DNA from: Knufia peltigerae
Lineage: Eukaryota > Ascomycota > Eurotiomycetes > Chaetothyriales > Trichomeriaceae
Reading direction: 5' to 3'
Length of the DNA stretch: 64,000 nucleotides
Assembly (NCBI GenBank): GCA_030247855.1
Contig: JAPDRN010000006.1
Coordinates: 434,001-498,000 of the forward strand
This document shows positions 44,837 through 55,440 of this stretch, piece after piece (positions within the stretch are counted from its first letter, which is position 1; each line of letters starts with the position of its first letter). The notes beneath the pieces are model-generated. The model saw only the letters and a list, made by a program, of their open reading frames with translations, did no database searches and was not told the origin of the DNA. The position numbers and the translations under genes are program-made.

Positions 44837-46703
44837 ATGACATCTATAACCTGCCAGAACGATGCTGATCCTTTATTCCTGCCCATAACATACAATAATC
44901 TCAGCTCGGACGGGTTGGGCGCATCTGCATGGGGGATCGCACTGGACGTCGGCACACCGAACCAGACATTTTCGTTGTATCCTTCTATCCTGGAAATCAC
45001 CGTGCTCGCAAACACCCGCCACTGCACCTCAAAGGATGACCTTGCCTGTGTCGCCACTAATGGTGGACTGTATGACCCCAGGTTGTCAAGCACCTCGGTC
45101 AATCAAGACTTGACCACATGGGACGGCACGAGCGCTGGCATGGATTCCTCCATCTTTATTTTCTACGACGATGTTGTCGACGTTCCACAACTCAACGACA
45201 CTACGATCTGGGGATATCCATTTGTGACCGATGATGGAAGTCTATGGGGTTCGTACGCGGCCTTTCCGTTTTGATCCACGTGGTTGATGCTTAACTGTTG
45301 TATATTTTATAGGTGTAAGCAGCCTTGGAATAGGACCCAACTCGAGCTTCCTGCAAGCTGCGGTCGACGTCGGTGCGGCACCATCGATGTCCTGGGGCTT
45401 GTGGGTCGGAAGTCTTTCCATCGACGAACCTCAGGACGGGCTCCTCATGGTCGGAGCGTACGACGATGCCCGCGTGGCCGGCGACTTCTTCACCGACACA
45501 AGCACTCCCGACTGCCCCGTGTGCCTACAAATCCAGGACCTGTCGTGGGTCACCGACGCCGGCACCGTTCCTCTGACCAACGCATCGACCAGCAATTTCC
45601 AAGTGTCGCCGAACCCGATAAGCAGCTCGATCGAAATCCCACAGGAGTCGTTTGCAGCGTTCGGCGCCGCGACGAACGGCACGTACGACCCTACCCTGGA
45701 GACGTACACTTACCCTCCGTCGAACCCGCCCGCGGGGAACCTGAGCTTCACGATCAAAGGCGGCTACAAGACCTCCATCCCGGCGGACGAGCTCTTCCGG
45801 TTCCCCCGCCAGTACGACGGCGACGGAGAGCTGGTCATCGCCAACGACACCTACCAGCGGGCATTCGTCTACTCGTACACGAACCAGGACACGAGTGCCG
45901 CGCACTATGCCTACACCTGGGGTCTTCCGTTCCTGACGATGAATTCCCTCGTCCTCGACGTCGAGCGGCAGCAGTTCCGCCTGTCCGAGGCCATCCGTCA
46001 AAACTTTGGCAGCGAAGGGGGCGTCTTCCCTCGCAAACTGTACTCTGGTCCGTCGGCCGTCGGCACCGACGAGGACAAGAGTGGACGAGGAAATGGTGCA
46101 CCCGTCGGCGCGATCGTGGGAGGTGTCGTCGGAGGCGTCGCCGGTCTCACCGCCATCGTCGTGCTGGTGTTTTATCTGTGGCGTCGTCTTCGTCGTCGCA
46201 GTCTCAAAAATGTCACCCGACAGGTCCAGACGACGGCCGGTGGTGCAGCTCCAGCAGCAGGCTACCACGATCCTCATCTGTCCATGTGTCCTTCTCACCC
46301 GTCCCAAGGCTCCGCGGCAGCATCCTATCCCCCTGTTTCCGGGTACCATTTGCCAGCAGGCGGCCACACTCCTTCTTCGTTCGGACATGGTCAACAACAA
46401 CAACAACAACAACCTACCTACCACTATACAGAAACCGCGAGGACGGCGGCCATCATCCAGGAATTACCTTCTTCCTCCGAGAAACCCAACGGCTCCTCCG
46501 GACGAAAAGTTGGTGGTTTTCGTTCACAACGTGCCCGGAGTAGTAGTGATATCGGAGGATCTGTGAGTACTTTTTGAGAATCTCTCTTTGTCTTCCTCCC
46601 ACTTCTTCTTTTCGCCAGTTGCTAATTAACAAATTTTGGTTAGAAAATGTCAACATCTACAGCTGTGGCGTCCCCTGTCGACGTAGCAAACAATTGTCCA
46701 TGA
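44837..46703 (+). CDS. Membrane-anchored aspartyl-protease-like protein, catalytic Asp missing
   Basis: Exons 44837-45248 and 45313-46562 are firm. A perfect GTGAGT at 46563 and TTAG at 46643 suggest a third exon, 46644-46703 (573 aa in all); without that splice the protein stops at 46577 (558 aa). The ectodomain follows the pepsin fold (WGIALDVGTPNQTFSLY, GLWVGSLSIDEPQDGLLMVG, FLTMNSLVLDVERQQFRL) with several N-glycosylation sites. Neither DTG triad is present: PSILEITVL and SPNPISSSIEIPQ stand where DTGS/DTGT belong. One membrane span lies near residues 400-425 (GAIVGGVVGGVAGLTAIVVLVF), followed by a basic stop-transfer and a Gln/Ser/Pro-rich cytosolic tail. A surface sensor or scaffold is a guess. 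The modelled start lacks a signal peptide; the real N-terminus is probably upstream. Confidence 0.78.
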
Positions 46704-47226
46704 AGAGAGTAAGAAGACGAAGAGGAAGAGAAGTCGTGAGAAAGCCGAACAAGTAAAGTACAGCACCTAAATGTTTTTTGGGCTGGCTTTTGGTTGTGGC
46801 TGTGGTTGTGGTGCGAACTTGTCATGTCCCGCGGGCATAGATGTGGATGACTGTGGAATGAGGTTGACTTGATTCTTCACGTGTCAGGCGGCTACTTTAT
46901 AATCCATCATGATGTTCTCTTTTTTTTTGGATTGTAATGTCCTCGCTGTATCTGATGGTGGCTTGGGTTAATGTCTAGAATACTTTAAAATGTTTCCCTC
47001 CCTAGAAGTATCATCAAGTCGTCGTGCTCTCCAATATGGTTAATCTGTACCCAAGCATCTTCAATCCATGTTTTCTTCCACATACATAGTATACTAACTA
47101 TTATGCAAGACTTTTACTGTTGTATATACCTGTGTTATATGTGTTGTGTGTATTTTGTGTATTTTATATATATCATGTATATTATGGAGCAGGTATTATA
47201 CTCCGAAGTATGTGGGAAAAAGAAAA
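46704..47226. other. Intergenic region between convergent genes
   Basis: AT-rich 3' flanks, with a TG/TA-rich low-complexity stretch near 47120-47190. No gene. Confidence 0.6.
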
Positions 47227-49080
47227 TCAACAATCCTTTGACCAAAATTGCTGGGCCATTCTAGGCAACGTGTCGAAACTACTAAAGTTTCCATCCGCAC
47301 TCACCCAGTCACTCGTGTTGCCGGTGAGGTACTTGCCGGCCGCGGGGGTGAAGAAACTCGTCCCGTACACGTCGACCAGCGTGTCGTCGCCGATGCCATC
47401 GACCGAGACGTTGGCCTGGACATAGTGAGGCGTCTCTGCCGAGCCCTGGTCGATGTGGACGACGTTGTCGCCGTCGGACCCAAAGTCGTCGTGGGTGACG
47501 TACCCTTCGGTCTTGACGATCGTGGTTCCGTTGGCGGTCGCAGGCTCACCCCGCTTCTTGTAGACCTTGTCGGTCTGCATGTTCGCCAACAAGTTCTTGG
47601 CCACGGACCACGGGGCCGTCATTCGCAACCAATAATTCTGGTAAGGGTTCGTCTGGTAGGCGTTGTCGATCGTAAAAGGTCCCTTGAGGAGGTCGTAGCG
47701 GAACCCTCCCGTGTTGGTGAGGACGATGCGGCTCATGTTGGTGCGTTTCGGGTCCACGACCACCTTGGGGAACACGACCGTGGTCAGGTAGTTGAACAGC
47801 GACTGGTTGGACGTGATCGGGTAGCGGGACAGGTAGTAACTGTCCGGGACGCAGCCGAGTTTGGTGGTCAGGCTGGGTAGACTGTCGATGTCGCTGGTGA
47901 TCTTTTCGGTGATGTTGGTTCCGAGGCTGGTATTGAACGTCGCCTCGGTCGTGCCGGTGTGGTGTTCGAACGAGAAGCGGTTAAAGTCGAGGTACTGGCG
48001 AGTGTAGGACAAGTCGGATTGATTGTTCGGTGTGACGCCGGGGATCGCGCTGGGTTTGGCTGTGATCTTGGTGGCGTTGTTGCCCTGAGGTGACTTCGCC
48101 CTCGTGACAGATGACGGTAGGCCGTCGATGCTAAGCCAACCGACCGTCTCACAGTAGCGGCCCGAGGCTATTCCCACGGCATTGGCGTCGAAGATGACCG
48201 AGTCACGGACATGGCGGTGGCCCCCGAAGATGGAGATGGGGATCGTGGGATGATGTTCGCGGATCGCCGAGTAAATCAAGTTCCATTCGGTTGAGCCGCG
48301 GAGAGTTATATGTCCTGCCACGAGAAACATGTCAATGTCGGTGCGCTTGACTTGCTCTTGGAACCAGGACTGTTTGACTGCGGTGCCGACAGGCGTCACG
48401 ACGGTGGCGTTGCTGTTTCCAGTGAAGTTGAAAATGAAGGCGAAAGACATGATGCGGATTCCCTGTTTGGTTTCCCAGTACGCGTAACGCTGTGAGAAGG
48501 GCTTGAGCACACCCGTATCGTTGAATTCGACGTTCGAAGTAAGATAACGTCCACCCCAGTGCGGCGCGAAATTGTGGTACGTGTCATTTGCGATGGGAGT
48601 GGTGTAGAGTTCGTGATTGCCAATAGACAAAAGGTCATACGGCAACCTTTGGAAGATGGGAACAGTCAGTTTCCCGTTCGGCTTCGTGATATCTCCAAAC
48701 CCGGTCCCGTCGTGCAAGTCGCCGGAATCGATGAGAAGCAGGTCAACTCCAAGACGGTCAGCTTTGGCCTTCATCTTCTGAACAAAGTCGGCAAAGTCCC
48801 CATAGTCGGCACTGTAATTCTCATCCAGCAAATGACCCGCCAGCCAGCCGTGAGTATCGGTGGTATGGAGAAAGTTGATCTGACCCCAGTGCAAGTCTTT
48901 GATCTGCTGCGCGGGCGTCTTCAGTGCCGTTGGTTGGATTCGTTTTGACAGGTCATGTCTTCTCATCATACTATGATCGACATAGCCTCCAAGCACAGGG
49001 GACGTCCAGTCATGGTCTTCACAGCCTGCAATCGGGCGTAACAACGAGGTGAGCAGTAACAACGAGTTAAGCAACATCAT
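47227..49080 (-). CDS. Secreted metallophosphoesterase (5'-nucleotidase-like, YHR202W type)
   Basis: This single exon encodes 617 aa. A signal peptide is clear (MMLLNSLLLLTSLLRPIAGC). The calcineurin-like metal-binding motifs are all present in order: HTTDTHGW near residue 72, DSGDLHDGT near 117, SIGNHEL near 155, AGHITLRG near 258 and GGHRHVRDS near 285. The C-terminal half has the arrangement of the 5'-nucleotidase C domain (TNTGGFRYDLLKGPFTIDNA). N-glycosylation sequons are numerous. The closest described relative is the family of yeast YHR202W, a vacuolar or secreted phosphoesterase-like protein of unclear substrate. It probably hydrolyses extracellular nucleotides or phosphoesters; that is inferred from the family. 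Confidence 0.9.
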   Translation of the reverse strand: MMLLNSLLLLTSLLRPIAGCEDHDWTSPVLGGYVDHSMMRRHDLSKRIQPTALKTPAQQIKDLHWGQINFLHTTDTHGWLAGHLLDENYSADYGDFADFVQKMKAKADRLGVDLLLIDSGDLHDGTGFGDITKPNGKLTVPIFQRLPYDLLSIGNHELYTTPIANDTYHNFAPHWGGRYLTSNVEFNDTGVLKPFSQRYAYWETKQGIRIMSFAFIFNFTGNSNATVVTPVGTAVKQSWFQEQVKRTDIDMFLVAGHITLRGSTEWNLIYSAIREHHPTIPISIFGGHRHVRDSVIFDANAVGIASGRYCETVGWLSIDGLPSSVTRAKSPQGNNATKITAKPSAIPGVTPNNQSDLSYTRQYLDFNRFSFEHHTGTTEATFNTSLGTNITEKITSDIDSLPSLTTKLGCVPDSYYLSRYPITSNQSLFNYLTTVVFPKVVVDPKRTNMSRIVLTNTGGFRYDLLKGPFTIDNAYQTNPYQNYWLRMTAPWSVAKNLLANMQTDKVYKKRGEPATANGTTIVKTEGYVTHDDFGSDGDNVVHIDQGSAETPHYVQANVSVDGIGDDTLVDVYGTSFFTPAAGKYLTGNTSDWVSADGNFSSFDTLPRMAQQFWSKDC

Positions 49081-49880
49081 GGCAGAGGAAGGCTGTCAAA
49101 TAACTCCCGTCACCCAACTGAAGGTCAGTCAAAATCGTCCAATTCAATGACTGAGACGTCTTTTGTTCCTTTACCTGGACTCGAACAAGTGACGAGGTGC
49201 TAAGAGCAGGGGAAGCTTCTTCATAAGCTGACCATCTTGGGATGGATGGCAAATATGACGGCTGAGTTGAACGACGTTGGATCGGTGTTGCAACCAATGT
49301 GCTAGAGGGAGAGTAGCTTCGAATGAGGTTGCAGATAAGCGGCAGAGCGGCCCAGTGAGAGCAAGGCATCTTCCAACTCCTCGGTCAGTCGACCTACCGT
49401 TGGATATTGAATCGATGAATGAAGATCACAATGCTACCGAAAGATTGAATCAAGTGGGATACGACTAGTGAACCTTTTGCATATGGCGCCTGGGCGTAGG
49501 AAGGTCCGGGCGTATTAGGCGCATCGATGACGCTGTGAGAAGCCCACCAAGTGCCTACAATGGGCAGCTTCACAGGCACGAGGCATGATCAATTGGAGGT
49601 CGAGGTATAACGAGGCTGCCCTTAACCTCCCAAGAGGCGCCCGTTAACTCCATGGCCAAGATCAGTCTGGAGTAACCTATTTATACTGTATTTAGGTATG
49701 TTTACCTAGGGTGACATCAACACGCTACTCCGAAGGTAGAGGCGGGACACTTCTACCCAGACCAAAGAATGCCATAAACAAAATCATTCCTACCCAAGTT
49801 CCTATGTATGTTTCATTTACCATTTCTATCATAGCATATTCATCATAGATCCTGCCCGTCCAATCGCAACAGATCCTGTA
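49081..49880. other. Intergenic region
   Basis: About 0.8 kb containing the promoter of the metallophosphoesterase and the 3' flank of the aminotransferase (both minus strand). GGTA/TACC-rich words occur near 49690-49710. I see no gene. Confidence 0.55.
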
Positions 49881-51822
49881 CTAACACATGACTGGATTAA
49901 TGGCGTATAATCCCTGGACAGTCAAGTCAGTTTCATTTGCTTCTGCCCTCATACAATGACTCACCTGATTGTATGTTGTAAGCTGGGCAATTCTAGCTTG
50001 AATCGCCTCATCGTCCTCCAGCAACTTGTCAATCGCCTTGACGTCGTCGATGGCCCAGAAGTCAGTGAACGCGTCCACGACGGCCTTGGTCTTTTTCTTC
50101 AGAATGTCGTCGTCGATTGCTGCAAAGCAAAGTCGGAAATACTGCCAGCCTTTCTTTTCAGCAATTTCTTCCGTGGGGCAGAAGAGTGACCCAGGGCTGA
50201 GTAAGACCAGATAGTCGTCCGTCGTCATGAAAACCCACAAAGCTTGCGCGAGTCGCTGGCTTTCGACTTTACTGTACAGTGGGTGTGTCTCATAATGTGC
50301 CCGCATCCAGAGAAACATCCCAGCCATGGGATAGGAAAAGTCATACATCTGGGTTTTGTGCAACACCTGGTACTCGAAATCATCTTCCGACGCAGTGGAG
50401 GGTCGTCTGGAGTCATGAATAACATATTTTCCCTCTTCGAGAAGGTTACTCATGACCTGCATTCGACGTTCGTAGTTGCCTCGAAGACCTTCCAGCCATC
50501 GTACCCAGCCATCGGCCCCCCAACCACTGCCATCTCCCCTGCCACCCTTTCCAGGGTCGCCCTTGGAAGAAGGACCCATGATCAGTTCGGCAATCAGGCT
50601 TTGAACAAATCCAGAAGGCTGCTGGGTGCTCGTCTCAGTGATGCGTTGCAACCGCTCACACACGGCAGGCTGAGCAGTAATCCAGCCCAGGCGACAACCG
50701 GGTGCTACGGTCTTGCTGAAAGTATCTAGTCTTACGACTCTGCCGTCCACGTCAATTGACAAGTACGAAGGCACGAGACTGTCCAGGAATGGAAAGCCGC
50801 TCGATTTGCCACCCGATGAGGTATTGTAGTTGTGTGCTGACGTTGCAGGATAGTTCTCCGAGACAGCCTGGCCGCGAGCTTTGATCGAGAGTTCGTTGGC
50901 AGAGGGGTACTGTAGGTACCAGTATGGGTCATCTTCAACAATGATAATGTCATATTTCTGACATAACCCGTAAATCTCCTTCCGTCTCTTGACAGAAAGA
51001 AGACCTGAAGTTGGATTTTGGCCCATAGTGACGGTGTACATCAAATGAGGTCGCTTTCCCTTGTTCTTGTCCCAATTTTCCATGACTTCTTCTAGTCCAC
51101 CTTTGCCATACGCTAGCATGCCCTCGTCATCAATGGCCACGGGGACGACATTGAGACCACGAGGTTTAGCAGTCTGAATGGCATTCATATAAGCGAATTC
51201 CTCGCACAAAACACCTTCTCTTTCTCGAATCCAATCTCTTTCCTCGTCCCAAATGTTACTAAAGCACTCAATGGTTTTGGCGAAACCATCTGTCGATCCG
51301 CAGGTCAATATCACCTCGACTCCTCCTTTATAAGGCACGTTGGGGTGTAAGTTGTTCTGTGCAAAAGACCTGATGAAGGCATACAACGGAGGGTAACCTT
51401 GCGCAGTGCCATATTGCAAAGCGGTGGTGAGATCAATTTTCCGTAGAACGTTGGGCTCAGCGGAATCGTGTGGAACAAGGACCCGAGAGGCGGTCGGAGT
51501 GTCTGAGTGACTTGTCTTTGCCAAATCGGCTGTGGGAGGATCAACGGGCTTATTGGGAGTTGGCTTGAACCGATCTGGTGTCGCTGTGGCGGCCTCCAAA
51601 GTGTCGTAGGGGAAATACCCAGGATTGGGCAGGCCTAAAGAGATATCAGCTGGCTATATCAACAAATATCGAAGTCAAACTACCTCCAGCGAGGTTGCCC
51701 ATCCCAGGTATGAACATGTATTGGTAAAACTTCTTGACGAGACTGGCATTACGATTCTTTGTCACCCTAGAGTAGTGATACGACAGGTCTTTTGGCGCTG
51801 GTTTCTCCATAGCGACGGGCAT
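49881..51822 (-). CDS. PLP-dependent aromatic aminotransferase, Aro8-like
   Basis: Exons 51684-51822, 49965-51634 and 49881-49913 give 613 aa. The last intron (49914-49964) is 51 bp, a multiple of three with no stop, so the unspliced message also stays open; GTGAGT, CTGAC and CAG signals argue for splicing, giving the end TYNQGLYAINPVMC. Class I/II aminotransferase features are QYGTAQGYPPLYAFI, LTCGSTDGFAKTIECF, GQNPTSGLLS (PLP ring and carboxylate contacts), IIIVEDDPYWYL and the PLP lysine in DTFSKTVAPGCRLGW near residue 353. The N-terminal DLSYHYSRVTKNRNASLVKK resembles fungal Aro8/2-aminoadipate aminotransferases. It likely transaminates aromatic amino acids, 2-aminoadipate or both, in the cytosol. 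An alternative start is the second Met (MEKPAPKD) four codons later. Confidence 0.9.
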
Positions 51823-53251
51823 GGCTGCGGCAGGAAGTCGACTGATAGGATATCAACGACCTTGGGTGTTTGATGGCAGAACAACAGAGGTGAAGTAAAG
51901 ACTGAAGACGAAGGGCGCATGATGACTATTGCATAAATCCATTGCCGGCGATAAGAGATGCGATAACGGCACCGACAAGCTTGTAGCCCTTGACCAACCA
52001 TACGGCGACGGTGGATGACGGTACTCTATGATCCCCGCGCTTTCAATAGTCGCTGATTAATTAATTGTGTTGTTGATTTCTCTCCCTTTGTACTCAGTAC
52101 TGGGAGAGCCTTCTTCGTCTTACCTTGTTTATATCCAAAGGCCATACGGCGTACTTGCTGACGGCAAAGCTTGTGGCAAGGCGGTGTTGGCCCTTTGGAT
52201 CTGACTTCAGGATTGACATTTGATGGCTTCGGACAATGCTCTTTTTTATTCGACACTACGGACAATCAAGTGTAAGTCCGAATGGTATGAGGCTGTCGAC
52301 CTCGTTAGAAAAACCACCGTGCTGCAGCCTCTGCTTTTGCATGATTGGTGAACCGCAGGTTTCTACCGAAGACAAGGCTCAGCAAGGCTTGTGTGGCATC
52401 ATTGATCTACTTACCCTGGTCAACCCTGGATCCGCCTCACCGTTTGGGGAGAGCGCAAGATTTTCCCGTGGACTATCAGCCATTCACGCTCACCGCGCTG
52501 CCATGGTCTGCTGCAAAAGACAGCTCAGGGAAATGCAGGGTGTGCCGCACGCACGTTGAGGCCTCCCTTGCATCGTGGCAACCCGAGTCATGAAATCATG
52601 GAATTCGAGACCGTCATTTCGACTGGACACTGACTTTCGGGCGTTTACGATACGACGAGTTTACTTTGGGTCAGTCATGCTTCTGGCAAGATCTCCGCTC
52701 ACCTTTAAGTGCCCTTAGAGATTGTCCACGGGTTGGGGCTAGAGCATCTCCAGGATCCGACGCGACGCGGAAGACGCATACTGAGGCGAAACCATAAGCA
52801 AAAGCATTCAATGGTGGAGCTGGGATTGGCACAGACGTACTCTGCTTCCACCACCCATGCTAGGTGTCTGACTGGAGCCTGGATTTTCTTAGCCAGTTAT
52901 GCGGCCAATGTTGCGAGGGAACCACTAGACGCAGCCCGACAAGCTTCCCACGACATCAGTGATACATCACGAGCATGCCGCAAAGCATAAGTCTCTGGAT
53001 ACAAATTGTGGGAACTCATTGACTTAGCGGATCCGCCATAAGAGGACATTAGAAGAATATTGGTGACGACTTGACAGAAACTAAAGGTAGGTCAATCAAT
53101 CGTGTCCCTTCAGAGGCCAGCGGTACGTTTCGTTTGCAAGTCGACATGTGATGAACGCTCCAGAGCTTACATCTTGCAGAAAGTGATAAAGAGAAGATAG
53201 TGGCTCTGTAAAATTCTTTCACTCTCCAGTTACACCCAACCAGTGGCCGAT
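51823..53251. other. Divergent intergenic region
   Basis: This 1.4-kb stretch separates the aminotransferase start from the methyltransferase start. Open frames of 80-107 codons occur at 52026-52265 (minus) and 52236-52593 (plus) but show no family motif. I see no supported gene; decayed sequence is possible given the broken P450 nearby. Confidence 0.5.
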
Positions 53252-54857
53252 ATGTCTTCTCCTCAGGACCGAGATGTGCCGATGGAAGACCAAGGTCAAG
53301 GTCAAGGTCAAGGTCAAGATCCACATCAACTATTTCTCGATGCTGACCATGACTCTGCTATTGGAGAGGTAATCGACCCGATTTGTGACATATGATGGAA
53401 GCTCAAACATCCCGCTTAGGAAGAACGTGACATACTGTCCACATCGTCGTTGAGGTCGAGTGTATACCAGTTTCGACGAGAGAATGGTCGGACCTACAAC
53501 CGTTACGGCGACAGAGGTAAGAGTCCCTGGGATCTGGACCACGCGGGCGCTGACCATGCCGCCGACTATGTGCTCCCAAATGACGCGGTAAGACCTGCCC
53601 CCATGGCCTGATACGACCTGGGGCTGTCACTCATCTAGTCACGATAGCAAGAACTAGATCGTCTTAGTGAGTTACAACTGATTGGTTCTGTCGGGTGGTC
53701 GACTGATCCCACTCAGAGCATCAGCACTGCTTGCTGATGCAGACATTTGGACCCGGACTGACGGCCTGTGGGGTTGAAAACAACCGCGACGTGCAACGAG
53801 TACTGGACGTCGGCACAGGGACAGGATGCTGGGCACTCGAGTTCGGTAAGCTCCCTTCTCTCGACTAGAGCGGGTTGATAAGACAACTTCACTAATGTTG
53901 CCGCCCCCAGCGGACAATCACCCGGAGGCCACGGTGAGTTCCTTCTTGACTGACGATCTCGGAGAGAGCTTCATGGTGGCAGGTGACGGGCGTCGACATA
54001 AGTCTTGTGCAGCCGACATCGAACCCGCCTAATTTGTCGTTCGAATTATGGGATGTCGAGAAACAATGGGAGTACGATTACAAATTCGACCTTATCTTCA
54101 GCCGCATGATGACTGGAGCCATATCTCAATGGCGGAAGTTTGTGCGGCAAAGTTTTGAGTTTGACTCCTCCCCGTCCTTCCTTCTGACTTTTTAGAATCC
54201 CTGGCTTACATCTGGCACCAGCAACCTGAACCCGGGCGGGTATGATGCATCACGCCCACCTTCGTCCAAATTTGCTCAACTGAAGCATGTGCAGATACCT
54301 CGAAGTCCAAGACATCTCGTTCCATGTTCGCTCATTAGGTGGAAACCTTCCCGAAGACTCCGCACTTGCTCAATGGACACGCTATATGCTAGAGGCTAGC
54401 ATCAGGCTGGGAGCGCCACTGGACAGCATCGATTGTGTTCGAGACATCATGATCGATACAGGTTTTGAGGACGTCCAGCAGAAATCATATGTCTGGCCGA
54501 TGAACCCCTGGTCCAGAATCCCGCACTACGAAAGACTTGGTAAGAGCTTCATGAGTTAGTACTCGTTAGAAACTGTCTTCTCAATCTCCGGACAGGATCA
54601 TGGATAGTTCAAGACTTCACCACCTCGTTGACCGGGATCAGCGTGGCGCTGTTCACCCGGGGTCTCGGCTGGACTCCCACCGAGTTGGAAGTCTTTCTTG
54701 TGGGTGTCAGGGAAGATATGCACGACGAGTCGACCCGCGCCTGGTGGCCCCTGTACGTGCCCTGCATATCATTTGACTATTGAGTATTTCATCGATGGAG
54801 GAGTAACGGGAGTACAGGTATGCAATTCATGGCAGGAAGCCAGCACAGATTTCGTGA
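53252..54857 (+). CDS. LaeA-like SAM-dependent methyltransferase, ten exons
   Basis: I assembled ten exons: 53252-53368, 53420-53587, 53648-53666, 53717-53845, 53911-53933, 53983-54158, 54222-54239, 54295-54539, 54596-54752 and 54818-54857 (363 aa). Every junction is GT-AG and in phase, and the product follows the family throughout: RRENGRTYNRYGD, YVLPNDAQELDRLKHQHCLL, SAM motif I RVLDVGTGTGCWALEFAD, TGVDISLVQP, FDLIFSRMMTGAISQW, RQSFDNLNPGGYLEVQDISF and the C-terminal LYAIHGRKP. The N-terminus has a GGTCAA hexanucleotide repeat coding for Gln-Gly pairs. LaeA-type methyltransferases regulate or take part in secondary metabolism; many relatives have unknown targets. The very short exons 3, 5 and 7 make automatic annotation likely to fail. 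The neighbour is a broken P450. Confidence 0.85.
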
Positions 54858-55440
54858 TTGACTTGAGGCGGAGGCAAGCCGGGGGGAGGAGGAATCAGTT
54901 CCAAAGGTGTCTCGTCCTCGATGATGAGTGGATCTTCAGACCCCGGATGAAATGAATCTTTCTCAGACTGGGACTACGGGCAATAAGAAGTCCCTTCCGT
55001 CGGCTGGTAGTAAGGCTGTTTCGAGCTTTAAGGCGAGTCTTGAGAAGGCCACGAGCAAGGTGGCTGCAGTAGTGAATAAAATGATGCCAGCCACAATGAG
55101 CACAGCTTCACTTGAAGGCGGGGCCCCACGCTGCCGTTGAACGAGTCAATGTAGCCACCGCGGATCGGATGATCCTTTCAACGGAGTAGCATTGCCCATT
55201 GCGCTTCAACAAGTTGTGATAGGATCCTCCTCTTGTCGACCTCCCCTGCTTTGTCTCGTTTCTCATCTGCAGGTGACATTGCTGGTCACTTCGCCTATCT
55301 AGATTCAGGTTCTAGGGGACTTGTCGGTGAAAAGATGTGCATGCAACACTTGCTCCTGCGCAAATCGCCCCCAGATTTCTACAACTCTCCCATCAACAAG
55401 TCACCCACTTTTACTGACCATCGTCTGGACCATCTAAAGA
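54858..55440. other. Intergenic region
   Basis: About 0.58 kb between the methyltransferase and the P450 remnant. A 70-codon frame (54928-55140, Ser/Lys/Ala-rich) shows no known motif and I do not call it. Confidence 0.5.

Noticed and set aside
45284..46543. Plus-strand 419-codon frame overlapping the protease-like gene
   Set aside because: It is Arg-rich in a shifted frame, without motifs, and exists because of biased codon use in the true frame.
52026..52593. Two short frames between the aminotransferase and methyltransferase
   Set aside because: They lack motifs, and Cys spacing in the minus-strand frame does not fit a Zn2Cys6 cluster.
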